From positions 1 through 12,712 of the forward strand of contig JAHDGT010000087.1 of NCBI GenBank assembly GCA_020631675.1: a stretch of DNA of 12,712 nt, read 5' to 3'. Source of the stretch: Bacteroidota bacterium. GTDB taxonomy: Bacteria > Bacteroidota > Bacteroidia > Chitinophagales > UBA2359. Under the pieces are notes generated by a model. That model had not been told where the DNA came from and did not search any database. It saw nothing but the letters and a program-made list of their open reading frames with translations. Both the position numbers and the translations under genes were made by a program. Numbering within the stretch: position 1 is the first letter of the stretch; each line of letters begins with the position of its first letter. Below, piece by piece: positions 7,150-12,712 of the stretch.

Positions 7150-8430
7150 TCATTTCCACTCCTGTCCCTTGTGCGCTAAAGCTAATTCCTGTACACTCAT
7201 CTTTACGCTAGGAATATCGAAATAGAAAGTGGTTCCCTTTCCTATTTTACTGTCCAGCCAAATCGAACCGCCATGCTTCTCTATGATTTTCTGACAAATC
7301 GCCAAGCCTAAACCCGAACCTTCGTATTGGGCTTTAGGATGAAGCTTTTTAAATGAATCAAATATCTGTTCAAAGTACTCCCGCTCAATTCCAATGCCAT
7401 TATCAGTTACAGAAAACCGCACTTTTTTATCAGAAACCTTAAGCTGCTCTACCTCTACCACTGGATCTATACCTTCTCTAGAAAATTTAATAGCATTAGA
7501 AATTAAATTCTGTAATACCTGTTTGATCTTACTCTCATCAAAATAGATAATCCCTTCAAATCCGCTGAATTTCACCTTCGCATTAGATGATTCGATATCA
7601 AATTTTAAGGCTAATAATAAAGCCTTTTTAATTGTCTCTAAATCTACTTGTGTGGGAGATAAAACCTGAGAATTAACCTTTGAGAATTGAAGCAAGTCAT
7701 TTACCAATTCACTCATTTGTTGAGTACCCGTTTCTATATAATCAAAGCTCTCTTTATTTTCCGCATCTAAATCCTTGTAAATTTTTCTCTTCAGAAGATT
7801 ACTAAAGCTACTGATCGTTCGCAATGGCGATTTCAAATCATGCGATGCGATATGCGCGAATTGCTCTAACTGTATGTTTGATGAGATGTACTTTTTAAGC
7901 TCCGCATTTTTATTGTCTAATTGTGTCATTCTATTAGATCGTTCAATACGGTACTGGTTGAGCGTATTAAATAAATTCAATAGAATCGCGAAGGATAACA
8001 ATAAGTCATAAATGTGAAGACCGGGCACAAGCACCTCCTCACGAATGCTACTTAATACGCCAAATGCAAGGAAGGAACAACAAAATAGACCCAACAAGGC
8101 ATAGATATGTGAATGCTTATCTAAAATCAGATAATTATTAACAGCGATGGTGAAAATACATAACACAATCGCCATATCCACATCTACCACATAGCTGAAA
8201 AAGGGCAAAATAACAGCAAAGGCAATATTGATGAAGTAGAAAGCCATTACCTCTCTACGCATAAAATAAAGCACTGTTGCTATGAAATTGGCAATCGTAT
8301 AAGGTATGGTTGGGTATATCAGTTCTGGAATATCGAAGTATGCAGCCGCTAGTAGGTGTGATATACTAGAGAACAAACTTGTCAATAGAATTTGCTTGAA
8401 CCAAGGACTATATCGTAAAAATTTCAGCAT
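7150..8430 (-). CDS. Membrane-bound sensor histidine kinase (six TM, HisKA + HATPase_c)
   Basis: From ATG 8430 the protein has 426 residues. The first 160 hold about six membrane segments (roughly 12-30, 35-54, 62-83, 85-103, 108-126, 139-158) with no recognisable periplasmic sensor domain. A helical linker follows, then a HisKA domain with the H-box FAHIASHDLKSPL (phospho-accepting His197). The HATPase_c domain shows the N-box LQNLISNAIKFS (N308, N312), the G1 box DNGIGI (D343) and the G2 box EGSGLGL (from about 370). All catalytic boxes are intact, so it should autophosphorylate and pass phosphate to a separate regulator. There is no receiver domain and no response regulator nearby, so it is an orphan. 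The stimulus is unknown; membrane-embedded sensing is inferred from the missing extracytoplasmic domain. ATG 8430 is preferred because AGGA lies 3 nt upstream; an in-frame GTG at 8466 would add 12 residues. It lies 137 nt downstream of the Uma2 gene on the same strand. Confidence 0.88.
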   Translation of the reverse strand: MLKFLRYSPWFKQILLTSLFSSISHLLAAAYFDIPELIYPTIPYTIANFIATVLYFMRREVMAFYFINIAFAVILPFFSYVVDVDMAIVLCIFTIAVNNYLILDKHSHIYALLGLFCCSFLAFGVLSSIREEVLVPGLHIYDLLLSFAILLNLFNTLNQYRIERSNRMTQLDNKNAELKKYISSNIQLEQFAHIASHDLKSPLRTISSFSNLLKRKIYKDLDAENKESFDYIETGTQQMSELVNDLLQFSKVNSQVLSPTQVDLETIKKALLLALKFDIESSNAKVKFSGFEGIIYFDESKIKQVLQNLISNAIKFSREGIDPVVEVEQLKVSDKKVRFSVTDNGIGIEREYFEQIFDSFKKLHPKAQYEGSGLGLAICQKIIEKHGGSIWLDSKIGKGTTFYFDIPSVKMSVQELALAHKGQEWK

Positions 8431-8567
8431 ATTTCCTAAGCCGATGAAAGTCAAAGTACAACTCACAAAAGGTGGGGAATGTCCTACTATAGTATTTATT
8501 GAGCTAAAAATGTACCAAAGTCAACAAGACAGTCCATACTAGACTACTTCAAGAAAATAACTTTAAA

Positions 8568-9143
8568 CTAGCTCGCTAACACCCCTTCATACACTATTGA
8601 TAGCGGAATCTGTACACCTAAATTCTCAATTTCTAATAAATGCGATAGCCCTTCAATCCGCTTTATATGCCAAAGCTTGCCTTCCCTTTTAAATAACTCG
8701 ACCAATACCTTTTCTTGGTCGATCAAGATATATTCTCTTAAACTTGGGATTTGCCTGTAATAATAAAACTTGTCACCCCGATCATAACTGGCTGAAGATT
8801 TAGACAGCACCTCAATAATTACTACAGGATTGATGATCGAGTTTTTTTCTGTTTCTGACTTCTCTAACTCACCACATACCACCATCGCATCCGGATAAAG
8901 AAAACGATTCTGAGATTCAATATGCAATTTGATCTCACTATTTAGAACCGTACATTTTTTCTTATTCTTTCTTAGCTCAGCCCTCAACTCTCCAAATACA
9001 TTACCACAGATCAAGCCATGCTCAACAGTACCTCCTGCCATAGCATAAATAGAACCGTCATGAAATTCATATTTGGTATCTGTCTGAACTTCAATCTGAA
9101 GATATTCAGCAATGCTTAGTCCGTTTAGCTTTAATGCATCCAT
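8568..9143 (-). CDS. Uma2 family (DUF820) putative restriction-like endonuclease
   Basis: This 191-residue protein is the usual length for the Uma2 family, which has a PD-(D/E)XK nuclease fold and is abundant in cyanobacteria and some Bacteroidota. Family signatures are visible in order: YEFHDGSIYAMAGGTVEH (25-42), LYPDAMVVC with D85, PVVIIEVLSKSSASYDRGDK with E111 and K125, and YYYRQIPSLREYILID (127-142). D85, E111 and K125 are the likely metal-binding and catalytic residues, so the active site looks intact. The cellular role of these proteins is unknown; DNA cleavage is inferred from the fold. The start is ATG 9143, which reads directly into the family's N-terminal region. It is divergent from the mevalonate cluster and has no partner methylase or antitoxin next to it. 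Solitary mobile copies are common in this family. Confidence 0.9.
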   Translation of the reverse strand: MDALKLNGLSIAEYLQIEVQTDTKYEFHDGSIYAMAGGTVEHGLICGNVFGELRAELRKNKKKCTVLNSEIKLHIESQNRFLYPDAMVVCGELEKSETEKNSIINPVVIIEVLSKSSASYDRGDKFYYYRQIPSLREYILIDQEKVLVELFKREGKLWHIKRIEGLSHLLEIENLGVQIPLSIVYEGVLAS

Positions 9144-9245
9144 ATGCTTGTAAGGATTTACCGCAAAGTAACTTAAATTCCCTACTCAACCAATTTGTTT
9201 AAAAGGTGTACCATAAACTGGAGATATGATCAAACATTTAAGCCC

Positions 9246-9253
9246 TACCTTTG
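9246..9253 (+). promoter_or_regulatory. Candidate Bacteroidota -7 box (TAnnTTTG) for the mevalonate cluster
   Basis: TACCTTTG is an exact match to the Bacteroidota -7 consensus TAnnTTTG. It lies 16 nt before ATG 9270 and 49 nt before ATG 9303 in the divergent intergenic region, where a promoter for the plus-strand cluster is expected. No good TTTG -33 element is found 19-21 nt upstream, so the call rests on one half-site. If real, transcription would start near 9258-9262, excluding the in-frame TTG at 9195 as the start codon. Confidence 0.35.
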
Positions 9254-9269
9254 TTATCAGAAAATCAGA

Positions 9270-10409
9270 ATGAAAAACCTCAACCAACAAGCCAGATTTA
9301 GGATGTATAACAACCCAAAACTTAAGCTAACTAATGCTACTTCCATCTCTAGCGGACAGGTAGCATGGCGTTGCCCGTCTAATATCGCCTTGGTGAAATA
9401 TTGGGGTAAATACGGCATTCAATATCCTCGCAACACCTCCATCAGCTATACCCTTTCCGCAGCGCATACAGACACCTTTATGTCTTACAAAACGCTTGCG
9501 ACTGATTCACAAAACGGAAAGATCAATTTAGCCTTCACCTTCGAAGGGAAGCCGCAAGGCGCCTTTGCTGCTAAGTTGGAAAAGTTTTTAAACAGCCTAT
9601 TACCCATTTTTCCGTTTTTGAGCCAACTTGAATTGGTCGTTGAATCTGCTAATTCTTTCCCACATTCTTCTGGTATTGCCTCTAGTGCGTCTAGTATGGC
9701 AGCTATCGCTTGTTGTTTGTGTAGTATGGAGCAACAACTATTCAACACTTTATCTGATGAAACAGAATTCTGGCGCAAAGCGTCTTACATCGCACGTTTA
9801 GGATCTGGTAGTGCCTGCCGCTCTGTATATGGAACCGCTGCCATTTGGGGCGAGCATCCTGAGTTTGCCGCCTCAAGTAATGACTTCGCCATTCAACAAA
9901 CGGAATTTCACCCCTTATTCCAAAACTATAAAGATGCGGTACTCATCGTTGATCGTGCGGAAAAATCAGTCAGCAGTAGGGCCGGACACGCTTTAATGGA
10001 AACCAACCCTTATGCGGCAACTCGCTATGAACAAGCCAACACCCACTTAGCGGCCTTAGTAAAAGCGATGCAAACGGGTGATATGACCACTTTCATTCGC
10101 ATAGTAGAAGCAGAAGCCATGGTCTTACACGCCTTAATGATGTGTTCTGAACCTTCCTATATCTTAATGCGTCCCAACACTTTAAGCGTAATTGAAAAAA
10201 TCAGAACTTATCGTCAAGAAACTAAAGTACCCGTTTGTTTTACTTTAGATGCAGGACCCAATGTTCATGTGCTATACCCTGAAAAGCATGCTGCGGAAGT
10301 AGAAGCATTCATCCTTAATGAATTAGAACCCTTATGTGTTGATGGCTACTGGATAGCCGACCAAGTAGGTAAGGGTCCCATTGCCTTGTCTGAAGTGACC
10401 ATAGCTTAA
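9270..10409 (+). CDS. mvaD: Diphosphomevalonate decarboxylase
   Basis: This enzyme converts mevalonate 5-diphosphate and ATP to isopentenyl diphosphate, CO2, ADP and phosphate, the last step of the classical mevalonate pathway, in the cytoplasm. From ATG 9270 it has 379 residues. Family motifs are all present: PSNIALVKYWGKYG (36-49), the GHMP ATP-binding loop SSGIASSASSMAA (133-145), GSGSACRSVYG (178-188) and LDAGPNVHVLY (326-336), whose Asp327 matches the catalytic Asp. SGSACRSVYG and the replacement of the usual GLGSS by GIASS separate it from other GHMP kinases. The frame stays open upstream to TTG 9195, but those 25 residues lack family resemblance and a -7 box lies at 9246-9253; ATG 9303 is the other plausible start. 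The gene heads a cluster with the serine hydrolase (28-nt gap) and mevalonate kinase. Confidence 0.95.
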   Translation: MKNLNQQARFRMYNNPKLKLTNATSISSGQVAWRCPSNIALVKYWGKYGIQYPRNTSISYTLSAAHTDTFMSYKTLATDSQNGKINLAFTFEGKPQGAFAAKLEKFLNSLLPIFPFLSQLELVVESANSFPHSSGIASSASSMAAIACCLCSMEQQLFNTLSDETEFWRKASYIARLGSGSACRSVYGTAAIWGEHPEFAASSNDFAIQQTEFHPLFQNYKDAVLIVDRAEKSVSSRAGHALMETNPYAATRYEQANTHLAALVKAMQTGDMTTFIRIVEAEAMVLHALMMCSEPSYILMRPNTLSVIEKIRTYRQETKVPVCFTLDAGPNVHVLYPEKHAAEVEAFILNELEPLCVDGYWIADQVGKGPIALSEVTIA

Positions 10410-10437
10410 GTTACAGCTAAGCAAAGCTCCTATTATT

Positions 10438-11565
10438 ATGTCTTCTCTATCCATTCGACTCGCTTTACTCAGTATGGGCTTGACATGCCTTTTACTAGGG
10501 AGCAGCTGTATCCCACTAAGAGCCTTTTTACTAGGCGGGCCAGATAAGAAAGACCTTTATCGTTTTAAATACAAGACGGTCAAGGCAAGCGACGATTGTT
10601 TCAAGTTTCACTCGACCAAAGAAAAACAAGCCCCTATACTGATCAATGACTGGACCAGTGACGTACCCGTTTTCAAGCCACTGGAACTGCTCTTGTCCGG
10701 GCATGAAACCCGAAGCTGCTTAGTCATACAGAGAGATAGCATTCGCTTTAGATACAATCGCTCAGATATAGCGACTGAAGATTTACACTCTTCCTATTCC
10801 ATCGCCAAATCTTTCACCTCTGCTTTGATCGGTATAGCCATAGCCGAAGGACACATCAAGGGGATGGATGAAAAAGTAAAATCCTTTTTCCCTGAATTAG
10901 ATCTTCGTGCGCCCGAGTGGGAGCAATTGAGTATCAGGCACTTATTGAATCACACCTCAGGCATTAAATATACCTTGCCCTTAGATGCTACTATCTACTA
11001 CGGTAATAAAATGGACAAATGCTTCAAACTGATCGAGTTTGAAAGGGCACCCGGTAAGGAACAGCATTATTTAAATGCCAACATCCAACTCTTGGGCTAC
11101 ATCTTGGAAAGAGCGACCAACCGCTCTCCTGCTGCTTATTTAGAGGAAAAAATCTGGCAGCCTGCTGGCATGTGCCACGACGCCAGATGGTCTACCGATC
11201 ATAGCGGCACTACCGAAAAAACCTTCTGCTGCCTAGGCGCAACGATCGACGATTACGCCAAATTCGGGCGACTATTTCTTCATCAAGGCAATTGGAACGG
11301 AAAACAACTGATCAGCAAAGATTGGTACGAACAGTCTATCAGTAGAGATACCACCGAAGGAAGTAGCTACAATTACACCAATAGCTGGCACATCGGCTTA
11401 AAAGAGTATGGCGACTTTATGGCCATCGGTCTATACAAGCAACACATCTATGTTCATCCGGAGAAAGAAGTGATCATCGTACTACTAAATGATAAAGAAA
11501 ACAAACTAAAAGCCGAACGAGTCAATTGGTGGTACGTTTTCCGCCAAATAGTAGATCAGTTGTGA
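10438..11565 (+). CDS. Serine hydrolase of the class C beta-lactamase family, probable lipoprotein
   Basis: This 375-residue protein starts with a hydrophobic export signal ending in LLLGSSC. C24 is a plausible though loose lipidation site, so the protein is probably periplasmic or membrane-anchored. Residues from about 80 match the beta-lactamase/PBP-like family (PF00144). SYSIAKSFTS holds the nucleophile S121 and K124 (SxxK). HLLNHTSGI (168-176) is a family signature. YLN (211-213) takes the place of the YxN motif. The third motif, usually a KTG or HxG variant, is unclear; the corresponding strand reads AIGLYKQHIYVHPEKEV (329-345). The substrate is unknown; peptidoglycan peptides or small esters or amides are typical of relatives, and beta-lactam resistance should not be assumed. 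It sits between two mevalonate-pathway genes with a 28-nt gap from mvaD, so it is probably co-transcribed, but no pathway link is evident. Confidence 0.87.
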   Translation: MSSLSIRLALLSMGLTCLLLGSSCIPLRAFLLGGPDKKDLYRFKYKTVKASDDCFKFHSTKEKQAPILINDWTSDVPVFKPLELLLSGHETRSCLVIQRDSIRFRYNRSDIATEDLHSSYSIAKSFTSALIGIAIAEGHIKGMDEKVKSFFPELDLRAPEWEQLSIRHLLNHTSGIKYTLPLDATIYYGNKMDKCFKLIEFERAPGKEQHYLNANIQLLGYILERATNRSPAAYLEEKIWQPAGMCHDARWSTDHSGTTEKTFCCLGATIDDYAKFGRLFLHQGNWNGKQLISKDWYEQSISRDTTEGSSYNYTNSWHIGLKEYGDFMAIGLYKQHIYVHPEKEVIIVLLNDKENKLKAERVNWWYVFRQIVDQL

Positions 11566-11594
11566 GTCTATTGCTCTTCTTCGCTTAATCAATT

Positions 11595-11629
11595 AGACTA
11601 AAGGTTTCCGAAATAGGAAGTCTTAGTCT
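11595..11629 (+). promoter_or_regulatory. Weak stem-loop upstream of mevalonate kinase
   Basis: AGACTAA (11595-11601) pairs with TTAGTCT (11623-11629), and TTCC pairs with GGAA nearer the loop across a small internal loop. It lies 16 nt before the mevalonate kinase ATG, in the 79-nt gap after the serine hydrolase. There is no T-tract, so it is not a standard terminator. It could affect translation of the downstream gene or be chance in AT-rich DNA. Confidence 0.25.
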
Positions 11630-11644
11630 TAGGTCTAACGTCTT

Positions 11645-12586
11645 ATGCCTCAAAAAAGATACCCCGCCAAAATATTATTATTCGGAGAGTACGCTACTCT
11701 GCTCAATGGTCGTGCCCTTGCCATACCCTTCCCACAGAAAAGCGGTGGCTTTAGTTTTGCTCGCCCCAACACCAGACCCTTAACTCCTATTGCCAATTCC
11801 ATCAAAAACCTACAATTGCTACTAGAACAGTTGTTAGAAAAAGGGACAGAGGAACTCGCTTTTGATATAAGCGCTTTTGCCGGCGACTTAGGTAAGGGCT
11901 TGTGGTTTGACAGTGATATACCCCAAGGTTATGGCTTGGGTAGTTCAGGGGCTCTAGTAGCGGCTTTGTATGATCGCTACGTACCCATTGATAGTCAAGC
12001 TTCTAATGCCGCACAACTCAAGAAAGACTTAGCATTATTAGAGTCTTTTTTTCATGGGCAAAGTTCGGGTAATGATCCCTTGGTCAGCAAGTTGGGTAAA
12101 CCCATCGCCTTAGCAAGTAAAACGGAATTTAGCTTTATTGAGCAATTACGAAACCCACAAAGTTTTCAATTCTTCTTATTAGATACTGGTAGTGCCAGAC
12201 AAACCGCCCCTCTGGTAAAACTGTTTTATGAAAAATTGGAAAATGGCATCTTCGCCAATCCCAGAAGACAAGCCGTTCTACTGGAAAGACATAAGCAGTT
12301 AATTGAAGCGATTCAGGATTTAAGCAGCCCTACTAAAGAACAAGTTTTTGAAGAAGCATGGCGACAGCTTTCCATGCTACAGTATCGCTACTTTGAGGAA
12401 ATGATCCCCGATGATTTACACCAAATTTGGTTAGAAGATTTCGACCGCCTAAACGACTACCGCTTTCTACTTAAAATCTGCGGTGCTGGCGGCGGTGGCT
12501 ATATGTTGGGCATCAGTAAGGATATTACTGCTGCTAAGGCTTATTTTGGGGAGGAGCAGGTTATTCCCTTTCAATTGAATGAATGA
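11645..12586 (+). CDS. mvk: Mevalonate kinase (GHMP kinase family)
   Basis: This enzyme phosphorylates mevalonate to 5-phosphomevalonate with ATP, the first kinase step of the mevalonate pathway, in the cytoplasm. The 313 residues carry the three GHMP motifs: PAKILLFGEYATLLNG (7-22), with K9 and the GE pair of motif 1; PQGYGLGSSGALVAALYDRY (93-112), the phosphate-binding loop; and KICGAGGGGYML (277-288), motif 3. The block ESFFHGQSSGNDPLVS (133-148) matches the mevalonate kinase substrate site with catalytic Asp144, and separates it from the related GYDIA-type GHMP kinases of Flavobacteria. ATG 11645 starts immediately before motif 1, so no other start fits. It lies 79 nt after the serine hydrolase and is probably part of the mvaD transcript. 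Phosphomevalonate kinase and HMG-CoA reductase are not in the window. Confidence 0.9.
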   Translation: MPQKRYPAKILLFGEYATLLNGRALAIPFPQKSGGFSFARPNTRPLTPIANSIKNLQLLLEQLLEKGTEELAFDISAFAGDLGKGLWFDSDIPQGYGLGSSGALVAALYDRYVPIDSQASNAAQLKKDLALLESFFHGQSSGNDPLVSKLGKPIALASKTEFSFIEQLRNPQSFQFFLLDTGSARQTAPLVKLFYEKLENGIFANPRRQAVLLERHKQLIEAIQDLSSPTKEQVFEEAWRQLSMLQYRYFEEMIPDDLHQIWLEDFDRLNDYRFLLKICGAGGGGYMLGISKDITAAKAYFGEEQVIPFQLNE

Positions 12587-12712
12587 TCAGTAGCCTGTAC
12601 TTACTAAGTAGCATTCAAAATTTGGTCATTCAAAACTCAAAATTGTTCCCTTCTGCGAGGGATAGGAGTGGTATTAAGGGTGCTGAATGGCGAGTGAGTG
12701 CGCCTATTGCGG
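12587..12712. other. Downstream non-coding tail with short direct repeats
   Basis: No gene start is supported here. CATTCAAAA occurs twice (12612-12620 and 12627-12635), with TCAAAATT also repeated (12615-12622 and 12637-12644). A five-pair hairpin TCCCT/AGGGA lies at 12647-12662. The last 50 bases, from GGGATAGGAGTGGTATT, are richer in GC and recall, from memory only, intergenic sequences found after genes in Bacteroidota. The window ends before this can be resolved. Confidence 0.35.

Noticed and set aside
8431..8466. GTG 8466 as the start of the histidine kinase
   Set aside because: ATG 8430 has AGGA just upstream and directly precedes the membrane region; the extra 12 residues add nothing recognisable.
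8467..8567. Promoter for the histidine kinase in the 101-nt gap upstream of GTG 8466
   Set aside because: TTTG is present on the minus strand, but the -7 element at the right distance (TACTATAG) matches the consensus only in part; not strong enough to annotate.
8568..9143. Restriction-modification or toxin-antitoxin system around the Uma2 gene
   Set aside because: No methylase, specificity subunit or small antitoxin frame is adjacent; solitary Uma2 genes are common.
9195..9269. TTG 9195 as the start of mvaD
   Set aside because: The 25 added residues do not resemble the family, and a -7 promoter box lies inside them.

Overview
The window reads as a chromosomal segment of a Bacteroidota bacterium, most likely of the Saprospirales type. 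The evidence is a secreted protein with a C-terminal type IX secretion (T9SS) sorting domain, a leucine-rich-repeat protein with a WWxxL...W N-terminal cap, mevalonate-pathway genes in place of a visible MEP pathway, weak or absent Shine-Dalgarno sequences, and one good TAnnTTTG -7 box. Genus-level assignment is inference. No rRNA, tRNA, CRISPR array, insertion sequence or phage gene is visible.

Layout. Positions 208-3258 (+) hold a 1016-residue multidomain protein: a Zc3h12a/MCPIP1-like NYN ribonuclease domain, three cold-shock-like OB domains separated by coiled coils, a long acidic linker and a C-terminal LRR domain. A strong intrinsic terminator (3300-3340) closes it. Positions 3391-6003 (+) encode a secreted Asp-box (BNR/sortilin-like) beta-propeller protein with a T9SS tail. 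It is followed after 13 nt by a UbiA-like polytopic membrane protein with a TTG start (6017-6901). A 248-bp convergent intergenic region (6902-7149) holds a nested imperfect inverted repeat of about 120 bp and a second hairpin. On the minus strand lie a six-TM orphan sensor histidine kinase (7150-8430) and, upstream of it, a Uma2-family putative nuclease (8568-9143). A divergent intergenic region then leads into a plus-strand cluster: diphosphomevalonate decarboxylase (9270-10409), a lipoprotein-like serine hydrolase of the class C beta-lactamase fold (10438-11565) and mevalonate kinase (11645-12586). The last 126 bp hold no gene start that I can support.

How the genes work together. Mevalonate kinase and diphosphomevalonate decarboxylase catalyse the first and last ATP-dependent steps from mevalonate to isopentenyl diphosphate and probably form an operon. 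The serine hydrolase between them has no obvious part in that pathway. The BNR protein and UbiA-like protein are probably co-transcribed but need not share a function. The histidine kinase has no response regulator in the window.

The most unusual item is the first gene: an animal-type RNase signature joined in one polypeptide to tandem RNA-binding OB folds and an LRR scaffold. It suggests an uncharacterised RNA-processing or RNA-surveillance enzyme. The second is the nested inverted repeat at 6918-7037, which could be a mobile intergenic repeat, a structured RNA or a bidirectional terminator.
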